Assembly (NCBI GenBank): GCA_032622095.1
Contig: CP136069.1
Location: 129,189,123 to 129,253,122 of the forward strand
Direction of reading: 5' to 3'
DNA from: Siphonodentalium dalli
Lineage: Eukaryota; Mollusca; Scaphopoda; Gadilida; Siphonodentaliidae
Length of the DNA stretch: 64,000 nucleotides
Shown: in pieces, positions 12,659 through 24,997 of the stretch
How the letters are laid out: every line of letters begins with the position of its first letter
How positions within the stretch are numbered: position 1 is the first letter of the stretch
Position numbers and translations under genes: made by a program
The notes under the pieces: generated by a model
What the model was told of the DNA's origin: nothing
Seen by the model: the letters and a program-made list of their open reading frames with translations, nothing else
Database searches by the model: none

Positions 12659-13570
12659 GGCGCAAACATAAGTGCGCAGACACGGTCAAAGACCGCCTCA
12701 AAATCGTAATATTCCGAATATGACCGACACAGTCATATTCATTTCGTGATGGTGTTGAGATATCTGCTATGATGGAGAAAAAAACCCAACATTTCCATAC
12801 AAACAAAGATAAACAACTCTAGAACGAAATACATAAACAAAACTATTGAACACTCAATTGATTGCCACCATAGTGGTGAACATACATATATTTATTACCA
12901 AATTTCATCGAAGTTTCGTTTTTCTGCATGACATAAACAAATGCACGTTCTCAAATTCTAGACTATAAGTTTAACTGACTATATAAGCCAATAAATTTGT
13001 TCATTTGTCATTTTGACAGGCACCCGAACAAATATTATATTGCCCCTAAATTGAGTGTAAATGGTTTTCAAACTGATGTTCGAGTTCCTTCAGCATCGTG
13101 TTGCTAATGCCATCGTGGCTATTCGCCTTGTTAGTCGGAAGATATGTTAAGACTAACAAAACCTCGGCCTTGCTGGTTTTTATAGAATTAATACTTTATA
13201 GATATATATTGGGTGCGACATTCAAATGTTGGCTGGGTGTCCGATTCATTGGAAAGTTCACCAATTGGAAATCGCAACGGTGTTGAGTGTTTTTCGTATC
13301 GCTCACTATTTACGTGATGTATATAAACAAACGCTCGGCTCACACTAAGTATGTTTTGTGGATAATATCGCATTCATACTATTATTATTCTATTCTATTA
13401 GTATATTCTTGATGAAATTTTCATAAATTGGTAACTATTATTTCTAAATTATAACCTATAACGAAGGCCATCTGTGCCTTTTAACAGAAATTACGACTTT
13501 AGCAATTGGGCTGTCTCTCGATCACCAGTGATTAATCCTTTCGTGACGGGGGTTGCGTTGGTGCATCATT
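12659..13570. other. No gene recognised
   Basis: Only short open frames without motifs. Nothing further supported. Confidence 0.5.
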
Positions 13571-13580
13571 AAGACCATGG

Positions 13581-13740
13581 GCCAGTGCATTCTCTTATAT
13601 ATGCGAGTCTCCCATCGGGAGCCTCGCATATATAGGAGAATAATGCACTGGCTTAAAAGATCAAGGTAAATGTTGTTCGGCCAAAGCAATCTCTTATATA
13701 TGCGAGGCGCCTTGCATATATGAGAGAATGCATTGGCACA
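13581..13740. repeat. Tandem foldback hairpins, family H1
   Basis: Two hairpins lie side by side: 13581-13652 (GCCAGTGCATT...AATGCACTGGC) and 13681-13736 (CCAAAGCAATCTCTT...AGAGAATGCATTGG). Both stems contain TCTTATATATGCGAG and its complement. A related, more diverged pair is at 17.96-18.15 kb, with the same TCAAGGTAAAT linker between hairpins. This indicates a small dispersed MITE-like family. Confidence 0.7.
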
Positions 13741-13745
13741 GGGTT

Positions 13746-14748
13746 CTCGCAAAATTTCAGGAAGCTCCAGTCATGAATGGGTTAATCCAGAACTAGCTAA
13801 TGTGGTTCAGTAGGCCATGAAATGATGCATCGAAAGAAAATAATATTAAGTAATTGTTTTTGTTAGGCGTCAGAATTGTTTTGAGTTAGTATTTTGTGTT
13901 TTAGTGATATCCAGTTTATTCAATATATGCGCGTTTGGTGAACTCTTCATATGATTATACATGGTTGTAGCTGTATCTTTCCTGTAGTTGTCCCAACTAT
14001 AAATAGTATTTTTCTTGAGTGCTATCTTCCTTAATCTATCGTGTTTACGTATTTGTTTGCTGAATTGTGCCGAACGGTTTCTAATTTCTAAGGGGCGATA
14101 TATAGACAGAATACAACGCGCATCTTAATCGAAAATAATTGACTTTCATTGACCCTATACTACCTTTAGTGTGATTTAAAGTCTGGTGTAAAAACCGTAA
14201 CAATCCATGCATCACCCGAGCGGATTGTTGACGTTGTTTACGTCATCGATCTTTGGAATCGACTCGACGTATTTCCGGCTGGTATTCCATTTTCGCGGGT
14301 CAGTTTGTCAGCGAAAAAAAGGGACAGATATTGTTGCAACTTCGATTTTAAACTTTGCTAATAAACAATTCAACAATTCAATGAAGAGAAACTGGTTTCC
14401 ACAGAAACACACAAGGCTGTCGGAGATATAATTATTAAACTCATCAGAGCGAAGTTCGCAAGATCTATTGCAGATGCGACAATGGATCATGTTGCAGTTA
14501 TAATCGCCCGCAAGGTCCCCCATGCAGAAGAACAAATTACATGTAGATCAACCGAAACCTTCGTATTTATTTCTTTTCAGCGAGCATATACTGCCTCTTT
14601 ATATGTCGACCGCCTAGATATATGGGCACCAGCAGACCAATGCGTATTGTTTTCTTAAAAGAACAAAATACGCTACATATGTACTTCCACTGTATTGGTC
14701 CAACGCCTACATGGATAATTCATCATTATCGATCCCTGTATACGAAGG
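13746..14748. other. No gene recognised
   Basis: AT-rich, short frames only. It abuts the left terminus of foldback element A. Confidence 0.5.
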
Positions 14749-16215
14749 AGTCCGGGAGCTAATAGGGATACCCTTGCACCCCCCCCCCCCCCTGTGACTT
14801 AACTTCACCCCACTCATTTTGTTCCTTATTATGTCCTTCAACTTTTAAGCAATGTTAACAAGAAAAAAAAGTGGCCTTTTAGACTCCAGACAAGATGGCG
14901 TCCAATCATGGCCTCCGTTTTTCAGACCAGACCCTAAGTCAGTTTTGTGCAAATTATAGCGGGAAAATCTAGTAAAATGTATACAAATGTTTATATTTTC
15001 GTAAAGCTAAGACATAATGACACTTTTTGGGCCAAAATTGAAATTCACCATCCAAGATGGCCGCCAAAATGGCCGCCGGAAGTTGAAAATATGACATTTT
15101 TTCACAAATATCTTCTAGATCAATTCATTCTGTTTGGAACTGGTTGAGTAATATGACTTTATTTTGTGTGTCGTATATTAACTGATCATTGGAGCCATTA
15201 AATATGCAATTAATAGGGTCCTAGCCCCTTCCGATTCCGCAAAAATTTGATTTTACAGAATGCGGTATAAAATTTCACAAAAAATCACAATTGGGATTCA
15301 AGTCATATTTTAACAAGAAATGAACAGAACTTTGTAATGCAAGTGAGGCATATCATTACCTATGAATATTCCAAATAACTGGAACCTAAATTCTTACTTT
15401 GGCTCAAAATGGCTGCCAATATGGCCGACAAAATATGGAAAATGGTAAATATTACACCAGCGTGTCCTGCAATCGCTTACAAGTTGTGGTTGGTGTATAA
15501 AATTTACTATTCTGCATTCTATACATTGAATACTAACATGTCTGATGCGCCATGGTTAATTGTTACTATTGTCACCACTGACATCGTCAAAATTATTGGA
15601 CTTTTCTCTCAAAAACTTGACATAAATATTGGCAAACATTCACTTTTCAGGTTTGGACCATTTTTTCAGGTAAAATATAACTATCTTTGGATTGAAAGGT
15701 ATTTATTGTTTTGGTCTATTTTAAATGTGTCACACTACGGTGTTTATAGACCAAATTGGTCAAGATGGCTTCCAAAATGGCAACCAAATTTGTAAAATGT
15801 GAATTTTTTACATATATCCCGAATATTCCCTGCATTATCCGAAAAGGTAGCAAATTGTGACTCACTGGGTTATTACACGTGTTAGTTAATTAACTGACAA
15901 CTACATGTTATATTCTGGTTGTCCCAGTTCCGTATGGGCTTGCCAATTTCATTTTAAATTATCCAATTTTGCCGAGAACCTCTTTTGTGATTTTGGCCAT
16001 ATTTATTGAAAGGAAATGGGCAGAACTTTGAGATGGACCATAATCTTTGGCTATTCTGGTCCAATGATAAAAAAATGTCAACAGGATACAGTGTGGATGA
16101 CACGATCGTAGCCAGGGAGTTACTCTATGATCATATGTGGGGTGAATAGGTATACAGGGAGTTATTGTATGTCATGACTGATGTGTGTAGGTATACAATG
16201 AGTGACTATATAGTA
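14749..16215. repeat. Element A, left arm
   Basis: Inverted counterpart of about 22700-24189. It contains repeated CCAAGATGGCCGCCAAAATGG-type boxes spaced through the arm, which also occur in the arms of element B. Open frames here (for example 15409-15795) lack motifs and are not supported as genes. Confidence 0.8.
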
Positions 16216-17430
16216 GAGCAGCTGGGACCGGAATTGGGCCTTATTTTTCGAGTTCAACCATGTGGAAGAGTAACAAACTGAATTATATATCAAAATGTCC
16301 GTATTGATATAGCGGATAATGTACCAGTATTGCCTTTTCATGTAGTGTTGTACGATTTCTTATTTTGGGGTAAAACATTTTCGTGAATCAAACCAGTGAA
16401 AAATGGAATCCAGTGGCCTAAATAACATTTACATCTATTTTTGGATGGGAACACAACTAATCTATAGAGGATGGACGTGTTCAAATTTCGGAGTTTATCG
16501 ATGTTCTATGGTTCGTTTTGGGGGTAAAACCCGTTTTTTGAGTGAAAAATTAGAGAATTCTGGAATCCACCACAACATGAAATGCATAATTAATTCATGC
16601 CATTTTATAAAAATTCCAAGTTTCATTTGTTAAAAAATAATTGTTAGATGTAAGTAATAAATATACCACGGCGTTGTTGGAATAACGCATGTTACATGGT
16701 TACCAGGGTAATTTGTTTTGAATTAATAAAATCAGTGAAAACTGGAATCCAGTACTCTGCGTAAACATACCCTTATATTTCTATACCTAGGCCCTACACA
16801 TTTATTAGCGGGAGTAGAATCAGCACTTATTCGAATTGAACCATGTGGAAGAGTAACAAACTGAATTATATATCAAAATGTCGGTATTGATACAACAGAT
16901 AACATGCCAGTGTTGCCTTTTTCTGAAATATTGTACGACTTCTGGTTTTGGGGGAAAATTTGATTTTTCGTGAATAAAACCAGTGAAAAATGGAATCTAG
17001 TCACCTAAATAACATTTACATATATTTTTGAATGGGATCTCAACTAAACGGTAAAGGGTGGACATATTCACATTTATATAAGATATTGATGGGTATGTGA
17101 ATGTTACAGGGTTCGTTTTTGGGCTAAAACCTCGCTTTTTATGCAAAAATGAGACAATTCTGGAATACATGGTAAAATCGTTTTTTTTTCAGAAATAAAC
17201 ACGGTGAAATCTGGATTTAGTAAAATTTCAACGTCGTTTGGTTCATTTTGACCATAGTTATTCCTTGATCTGGTTTTAAGATCAATGGTGAACATATGGG
17301 TTGTATATCTATACTTATTATTTTTGTTTTCTAGACAGATTTGCTATTTTGGTGTCATTAATTTATAAGAAAAATAGGATAAAATGGGTGATAAAAGGAA
17401 TTTCGCAACAAATTTGCCCAGTGTTCTTCT
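16216..17430. repeat. Tandem 590-bp units inside element A
   Basis: AACCATGTGGAAGAGTAACA followed by CTGAATTATATATC opens a unit near 16256 and again near 16846, a spacing of about 590 bp. Both units continue with similar text (AAAACCAGTGAAAAATGGAA). A third, more diverged and inverted part is at 20150-20580, making a nested inverted repeat. No coding signal. Confidence 0.65.
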
Positions 17431-17955
17431 AAATAACGTATGGAAAGGGAAACATGAAATATTATCAATTTGTACTATTTTAATGAAAATAGCAATAAAT
17501 GCCACCAATTAAAGGTACTCAATCCGAACAGAGGGTCCCCATCTCAACAGATTTCAACAACAACAATCCAATCAGAGGGTCCTATATTACTATTTCTTTG
17601 GCTTTGGGGGTAACAAATATTTGATTCGAGTCGAGGAACCCATCAAACAAAGCTCAGAGTTATTAGATATTGATTTTTGAAATTTGTTATTTATTTGAGA
17701 TGAGTACTAATAATTGCCTTCAACTGCCGTAATCTAGTCGGGATGTGTACACCAAAATCTATTCAAACAGATAAGGATGGATAACTCTAAAATCAAGTGG
17801 TAATAATAACGCAATTTTGACTGAGTTCTGCGCATGTTGATCTATCCGAATAAAACCTAGTCGCGTAAATGAAAAAATTTAATTTTTCATGAACATGGCA
17901 ATAACATACCAACCATTTCATGATGGGAGCTGTGCTGGTGCAGTACACTGTATTA
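17431..17955. other. Unassigned stretch inside element A
   Basis: AT-rich with no gene. Contains two AATC(C/A)...CAGAGGGTCC repeats near 17520-17580. Confidence 0.45.
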
Positions 17956-17959
17956 AAAC

Positions 17960-18150
17960 TCAATTGTCAGTGCATCCTCTTATATTTGCGAGTCTCCCAC
18001 AGGGAACCGCACATATATAAGAACATGTATTGGCTTACAGTGTCAAGGTAAATATTGTTAGGCCAATTTATTTTGTTATATATGCGAGGCTCCCTATATA
18101 GAAGACTCGCATGTATATGACAATGCACTGATACAGGGTTTTTAATACAT
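17960..18150. repeat. Tandem foldback hairpins, family H1, second copy
   Basis: Diverged copy of the 13581-13740 structure: CAGTGCATCCTCTTATAT...GTATTGGC, linker GTCAAGGTAAATATTGTTAGGCC, then a second hairpin with TATATATGCGAGGC. It sits inside element A, which suggests insertion after A formed. Confidence 0.6.
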
Positions 18151-18519
18151 TTCAGGATATTCCCGTTATGGAAGGGTTAAAGATTGATTATTTCTTGCTA
18201 AATACATGTTATATAGTTTTGGGGGTATACATTGATAAATATGAGTCGACGACATCTGCCCAGAAATGCTTATATCAATTAATATTGATTTTATATCAAT
18301 AGTTTCTTATATCAAGTGGGACATATCTTTTATTTTTAGAACAGACCACTATGAAGCGCAAACATGATCACAGATAAAGTTAAAAGTTCTTTCTCTACGA
18401 TTCACGGGTCATAAAAGTCATAATTTTATTGTATGTATTATACCAGAAAATTCGAAATAAAATCAATACTATTTGATAGAAGCGTTTCCGGAAAGGGGTC
18501 TTCCACCCGGAAACGTGAC

Positions 18520-18775
18520 CAAATTGGGCAGCACTTCCCCTCCCTAGGCGCTGGCCAGAAAACTTGCCCCACCCGAGATATCGTGAAAAAATGGACAGCA
18601 CTTGCCCTCCCAATGCGCTGGCCAGAAAACTTGCCCCACCCAAGATATCGTGTAAAATGGACAGCACCCGCCCCCCCCCCCCCATGGTACTGACAAGGAA
18701 AACATGCCCCACGCGAGATATCGTGAAAAATTGGACAGCACATTCCCTCCCAAGGCGCTGGCCATATATTCTTGA
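18520..18775. repeat. 67-bp minisatellite, block 1
   Basis: Tandem copies built on GCGCTGGCCAGAAAACTTG, CCCCACCCGAGATATCGTG and AAAAAATGGACAGCAC. The several long overlapping frames on both strands here are produced by the repeat. Confidence 0.85.
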
Positions 18776-19009
18776 GGTCCAAATAAGCATATGGTGCGGA
18801 ATAAGAGTACAGGGTGAACAATTCTGCTGAATCCAAAAAGAGTACGGGGCAGAATAAGAGTACAGGGTGGAAATTTATAACATGGAAGCAAGTTTATCTG
18901 AAATGCTATAAGGTTAACCATATATATTTCTCATATTGTGCACTGTTGTCATAGGAATTACCAAACAGACTTCCAGCAACATGTTTGTACTATCTTTTCC
19001 TGATCTGGC

Positions 19010-19385
19010 CAGATAACTTGCCCCACCCGAGATATCGTGAAAAAATGGACAACACTCCCCCTCCCAATGCTGACAAGATATCGGTAACTTGCCCCACCAA
19101 GATATCGTGAAAAAATGGACAGCACATCCCCTCCCAAGGCGCTGGCCAGAAAACTTGCCCACCTGAGATATCGTGTAAAATGGACAGCGCTTCCGCTCCC
19201 AAGGCGCTGGCCAGAAAACTTGCCCCACCCGAGATATCGTGTAAAATGGACAGCACCCCCCCCCCCCCCCCCCCAAGTTGCCGACAAGGTTAACTTGCCC
19301 CACCCGAAATATCTTGAAAAAATTGACAGCACTTCTCCCAAGGCGCTGGCCAGAAAACTTGCCCCACCCGACATTGTCGAAAATG
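19010..19385. repeat. 67-bp minisatellite, block 2
   Basis: The same unit as 18520-18775, about five to six copies, one bearing a long C-tract (about 19254-19274). Blocks 1 and 2 are separated by about 235 bp of unrelated sequence with a GAGTACAGGGTG duplication. Confidence 0.85.
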
Positions 19386-19627
19386 GATAAACAAACCCCA
19401 GCCCTAAAATTCAAGGTACCTGTATGCTGGCATCAACACACTTTATCAATTATATAGAGAGAAAACATATTTACCCGATAAGAAAGCAGTCATGGAGAGC
19501 AGATAAATATTCAGATGCCATATCATAGTATCGTTATGAAAGAGCCGATGTTATCCCGAAAAATCAACATATCCTGCCATAACATAAATGTGAGACATTC
19601 CTGTTTCATTGCATTTCTGTTGAACTA

Positions 19628-19661
19628 TGACGTCATGACGTCGGTGACGTCATCATGTCAT
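19628..19661. promoter_or_regulatory. Cluster of TGACGTCA (CRE-like) octamers
   Basis: TGACGTCA at 19628-19635, a one-mismatch copy at 19636-19643 and TGACGTCA at 19645-19652, followed by CATGTCATCA. CRE octamers bind CREB/ATF factors in animals. No gene starts nearby, so function is doubtful. Confidence 0.3.
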
Positions 19662-20149
19662 CACATCCCTGGAAGTCAACATGGGGAGGGGTGTCCAATG
19701 TCAATCATGGATATAAACTCATAGAGTAGTATAAACTGAAACATTGAAGTTTTTAACATATTAATATGGTAATGATATGCTATTTTGTCCCAGTCGGTTT
19801 GCAAAGCTGTATTTCTTAAAGGGGTGATACCCCATCATTAATGGTATATGCATATGTAGAAAAGCTGAACTCGTAACATATTATAAGCATGTTATTAGTA
19901 CACAATAATGCAGACTTACATGTATGGGGTTCTTTTGTCTTCTTCTTGACAACAGTTTTGGCACAGAATCATTCCACACCATAATATATAAGCTATTTTA
20001 TGAATATAGGACGGTTCCTGTTCGCGGTTATCACAAATCGTTTCCATGGAAACCATATTTTATTAGAATTAAACTCGAAAATTCGTTCACAAAAATATGT
20101 AAGGATATAGATATATTGGCTAGATACTTGAAGCGGGTAGATATTATTT
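19662..20149. other. Unassigned stretch inside element A
   Basis: No gene recognised. A 75-codon frame at 19924-20151 has no motif. Confidence 0.4.
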
Positions 20150-20580
20150 AATTCAGATGGGTTTTGATATTATATTGATATTTGTTTTATTTTGGAGGAG
20201 AAAAATCACGAATTTCACCGATTTGTTTAGCAAAAAACGTTGATTTTACACCAAAAAATTTATTTGTGGACAAAGAGATGAAAATATCATTGTAGCAACC
20301 ATCAAAACAACCAATTTATTTCAACTAGTTATTTCAATAAAGTAACAACCACAAAAATATACCAAAATGAACGATTTTAAGGTCGATTCCAGTTTTCACC
20401 ATTTTTATTTAGAAAAGGGGAGATTCTACCCCAAAAATAGAAAATCGTACAACCTAACCCGGAAAGGCAACACTGGTATGGCATCGGCTGTATCAAGATG
20501 AACATTTTGATATGTCTTTCAGTTTGTTACTCTCCGACATGGTTGGACCGATTTTTTTTCGGTCTCTGCTGCTCTACTAA
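20150..20580. repeat. Inverted partial copy of the 590-bp unit
   Basis: Reverse complement of the start of the unit at 16216. GTAGAGCAGC, GGAGAGTAACAAACTGAA, CAGTGTTGCCTTTCC and TTGTACGATTTTC appear in the same order. More diverged than the outer arms. Confidence 0.6.
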
Positions 20581-20589
20581 TATGGTTAT

Positions 20590-22130
20590 GAGTGGGTTGT
20601 CCATGGTAAGATACATATAGGTATACAGGGAGATGTCATGGTCAGGTGAATCGGTATGCATGGAGTGACTGTATGGTGTATGGTTGTGTATATCCAGTAC
20701 GGGTGCACCCGGTGTGCCTGTATGGTCATTGGTGTGGTGTATGGATATAGCTATATAGTGTGTGGATATATATAGGGAGTGATTTTATGATTACGGGTAA
20801 TGTGTATAGGTATACATGGAATGACTGTACGGTCATGATTGAATATGAATACCTGGAGTAAACTGGTGGACATTATCGGGTATATAGGGACTGTGGGTAT
20901 ATAGGGAGTGTCCTTGTGGTAACGGGTGGGATGTATATTTATATATCTCGTGTATGTATTATCATTGGTGGGTGTATAGGGCTTAGCTGTATTATCATGG
21001 ATGGCGTGTATGATTATACAGTGAATTGCTGAATTGTCATGTGTGAGGTGTATATGCAAGTATGGATTGTTTTAGTGGTTGTGTGTGTGGGTTTTTTGTA
21101 TATCTGGAAGGCCTGAATGGCCATTAGTGAGGTTTACATGTATACCTGGAGTGAATCTATGGCCTAGGGTGGGCTGCATATGTATATCGACTGGTTATAT
21201 GACTATGTGTGTCGAATAGGTATACAGGTAGTGACTGTATGGTTGATGGTGAGATGAGTACATGTAGGTATACAAGTAGTGACTGTATGATCATACATGT
21301 AATGAACATCTATACGGGGGTGACCAAATGGTCATGTGTCAGGCGTATGAGTATATCTGGTGTTCCTGTTTGGTGACTCGTGGCGGTATGGTTATGTGTA
21401 GGTTATACCAGTATACACACGTGTTGCTTTATTGTCATGGGCGAGGGATATGTGTATATAGCGAGTGGCTATATGGCCATGGATGAGGTGCATATGCATA
21501 CATGGAGTGACTATACTGACATGGCTGGGGTGTATTAGTATATCTTGGGTGGCTATTCGGCTATGGCGTGACAAATAGGGATACAGGGAGTGACATGGCC
21601 AATGTTGAGGTGAATATGTATACAAGGATTGACCATGATCATGTATGAATGTTTGGAATAGGTACACACGGGGTGACTGTATGGCCATAGGTCAGGTGAA
21701 GGAGTATACCAGGTGACATGGGTGACGGTGTATGTATGAAACGAGTGGCTATATGGCCATTTGTGAGGTGCATATGTATACCGGAATGACTTTATGGCCA
21801 TTGTTGTTGTGTTGATGTATATATTGATTGTCTATTTGACCATGCGTTTGGAGAATAGGTATACAGGGGATGACCTTACGGCCAATGATGAGATGAATGG
21901 GTATAAAAGGAGTGACTATATGGTTATGGGTCATGTTTAGGAGTATACCCGGTGTGTCTGCATTATGACGCGTGGCTGTATGGTCATCCGAGGTCATGGG
22001 TCAGGTGTACATGTATACAGTGGGTCACTATATTGTTGTGTCTGTGGTGTTTATATATATATATGTAATGACTGTGTGATTATGGGTGGCTATCATTTTC
22101 CACGATATGACTCTCTGACATGACCTCTCT
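20590..22130. repeat. Degenerate minisatellite, left polarity
   Basis: Loose tandem units of roughly 60-70 bp with TGTATACATGGAGTGACTGTATGG, read here as the pieces TGTATA, GGAGTGACT, GTATGGTCATG and GAGGTG. The same units appear in the opposite orientation after about 22178 and in element B. Long frames on the minus strand are by-products. Confidence 0.7.
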
Positions 22131-22180
22131 ATTGATTAACATATACTTGAGTTATTGTGGAAAGCGATAGCCACCCAAGG
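22080..22180. repeat. Centre hairpin of element A
   Basis: GGGTGGCTATC...TTTCCAC on the left pairs with GTGGAAA...GATAGCCACCC on the right. The block ATTGATTAACATATACTTGAG next to it recurs in element B at about 26358, marking a shared centre or core. Confidence 0.6.
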
Positions 22181-22790
22181 TACATATGTACAACCCACCC
22201 ATTACCCAAGTCACTCCATATGTACATAAACACCACACAAATGACAACATAGTCACCCACTTTACACACGTACACCTGATCATACAGCCATACGTGGTTG
22301 TACCCGTACATACCACAAATGACGATACAGCGACGAGTCACCATGCATGAACACCAGGTATACACCTACACCCGACACATGACCATATATTCACTCTATG
22401 TGTACATATTCACCACACTCACGATCATACAGTCACTCATTGTATACATATTCACCTCACCATGGACCATACAGCCACTACATGTATACCTATTCGCCAT
22501 ACCCATGACCATAGAATCAATCCAGGTATACATATTCACATCACCAATGGTGAGCCAGATATACCAATACCCGCACATACGACCATTAATAAGTTCCATA
22601 ATTGCCATACTCATACACGCCATCCATGATCATACATCTACTCCCCATACACCACCAATGATAACACATCCACAACATATATAAATATACGTCCCACTGT
22701 TACCAACAGGGCACTCCAGTCTCCCTATATACCCACACATCATTCATGACCAACTCCCTGTATACCTATTATCCTCATCTATGATCATAG
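22178..22790. repeat. Degenerate minisatellite, right polarity
   Basis: Units with GACCATACAGTCACTCC, TGTATACATATTCACC and CACC, the reverse complement of the left block. It is shorter than the left block, so the palindrome is asymmetric. Confidence 0.7.
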
Positions 22791-24189
22791 AGTAAATCCC
22801 TGGATGCCACTTTGGCTTCCACCCTGTATCCAGTTGATAAATTTTATGATAATGGGCCAGAATACCCACATATCATGGTTCATCTCAGTTCCGTCTCAAA
22901 GTTCTGCCAATTTCCTTTCAATAATATGGCCAGAATCACAAAATAGGTTCTCTGCAAAATTCCATACTGCAACTTTAAAATGAATTCGTTATGCCCCATA
23001 CGGAACTGGGACAAACATAATATAACGTAGTTGTCAGTTAATTAACTAACAGGTACAATAACCAAGTGAGTCACAATTTGCTACCTTTTTCGGATAACGC
23101 AGAGAATAATGTTCGGCATATGTTAACTTTTAACTTTTTACAAATTTGGTTGCCATTTTGGAAGCCATCTTGAGCAATATAGTCTATAAACACCGTAGTG
23201 TGACACATGTAAGATAGTCCAAAACAATAAACACCTTTGATACCAAAGATATTTGCACTTTACTGGAACAAATGGTCGAACCCTGAAAAGTGAATTTTTG
23301 CCGATATTTATGTCAAGTTTGTGAGAGATAAATCCAAATTTCTGGTGATGTCAGTGGTGACAATAGGAAAAATGATCCATGGTGCATCAGACATGTTAGT
23401 ATACAATGTATAGAATACAGATTAGTCAACATCAATGTATACATCAACCACAACGTGTAAGCGATTGCAGGACACCCTGGGGCAATATTTACCATTTTCC
23501 ATATTTTGGCGGCCATTTTCGCCGCCATTTTGAGCCAAGGTAAGATATTTGGTTCCAGAGAGTTGGAATATTCATAGGCAATGATATGCCTCACTTACAT
23601 TACAATGGTCTTTTCATTTCTTGTTAAAATATGACTTGAATCCCAATTGTGATTTTTTGTGAAATTTTGTACCGCGTTCTGTAAAATAGAATTTTTGAGG
23701 GGTCGGAAGGGGCTAGGACCCTATTGATTGCATATTTAATTGCTCCAATGATCAGTTAATATAAGAAACACAAAATAAAGTCATAATACTCAACCAGTTC
23801 CAAACTGAATGAATTGATCTAGAAGATATTTGTGAAAACAATGTCATATTTTCAACTTCCGGCGGCCATTTTTGCAGCCATATTGGATGGTGAGTTTCAA
23901 TTTTGGCCCAAAAAAGTGTCATTATGTCTTAGCTTTACGAAAATATAAACATTTGTATACATTTTACTAGATTTTCCCGCTATAATTTGCATAAAACTGA
24001 CTTAGGGTCTGGTCTGAAAAACGGCGGCCATGATGGACGCCATCTTGTCTGGAGTCTAAAAGGCCACTTTTTTCCTTGTTAACATTGCTTAAAAGTTGAA
24101 GGACATAATAAGGAATACAATGAGTGGGGTGAAGTTAAGTCCCAGGGGGGGGGGGGGGGGTGCAAGGGTACCCTATTAGCTCCCGGACT
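22700..24189. repeat. Element A, right arm
   Basis: Inverted match to 14749-16215, visibly diverged by substitutions and small indels. It includes the G-tract at 24145-24160 opposite the C-tract at 14779-14792. Confidence 0.8.
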
Positions 24190-24997
24190 ATATGCGTTGT
24201 TGCTAGTTAACCCAGCTGGAATGCATGACGGTTGACTGGATATTTCAAATAAAAAAGTAGTTTGACACATTTAAAACTATGGTGTTTGGTGAATGGTGGC
24301 GCCTCATGAACCCAACATGTTTGAAACTGGTAAATATAATTGAGGTTTTGCGAATCCTATCGACTATACAGAGGCGGGGAAAAGTAACAGACACGTAAGC
24401 GCCTTTTTTTTCATCTGGACCTATTTTGGCACCCACCACCCCTTTTTTTCAAAAATAATTTCCGGTTTTCAGAGACCCACCTCCAATTTCGAAGATTTGT
24501 GACATATATCTCGATAACATAATAACACCCACCCCCCCCCCCCCCACAAATGAGTGTGGTCTCGTTCTGTATGTGCAGGCTTTAGGAAACATTTCTGAGC
24601 TGATTATGACCAAACCACCCCTGCCTACGTTTTTTTTTACCGCCCCTATCGCCCGGAATATAGAGATATTTTCACACTAAAATTAAAAAAGAAACACCCA
24701 ATAAGAGATAAATTTTATTTGTGTGAACATGTAAGACCCACTCAATCACACGAATGGGGCGCCAGATGCACACATCAGATCAGCAGAATAAAGCGTAATG
24801 TTTACCTTTTAACGACGCATATACTTACGCATTATTGATCCATGCACCGCCTATGGGTAATTCATTCACATCTATCTATATACCCAGGGTATGAATGTGC
24901 ACTTGTATACGTTATTGATAATTAATCCAAGCAGACAGATTAAGGTGGCCTGTTGACTGAGTATTTCCAATCAAGTGGCAGTAGTGATACGACGTAT
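24190..24997. other. Spacer between foldback elements A and B
   Basis: No gene. GTTGACTGGATATTTCAAAT just right of A (24231) resembles GTTGACTGAGTATTTCCAAT just left of B (24954), so the two flanks may be related. A C-tract lies at about 24530-24545. Confidence 0.5.

Larger units (their letters stand above)
14749..24189. mobile_element. Giant foldback element A (9.4 kb)
   Basis: The outermost bases are inverted copies (AGTCCGGGAGCT at 14749, AGCTCCCGGACT ending 24189). Arms of about 1.45 kb follow, with matching landmarks in inverted order: a C-tract/G-tract, GTGGCCTTTTAGACTCCAGAC, paired AAGATGGC/GGCGGCCAT boxes and a GTTAATTAACTGACA box. Between the arms lie tandem 590-bp units, an H1 hairpin pair, a 67-bp minisatellite, an inverted partial copy of the 590-bp unit, and long degenerate minisatellites whose polarity flips near 22130. 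No transposase or other protein gene was found, so it must be non-autonomous or non-protein-coding. Element B (24998-29327) is a relative. Confidence 0.75.

Noticed and set aside
18395..19414. Several 80-166-codon overlapping frames on both strands
   Set aside because: They follow the 67-bp minisatellite and have no motif beyond the repeat.
20751..22684. His/Thr/Ile-rich open frames, also at 26383-27921
   Set aside because: They are by-products of the degenerate minisatellites in the foldback elements.
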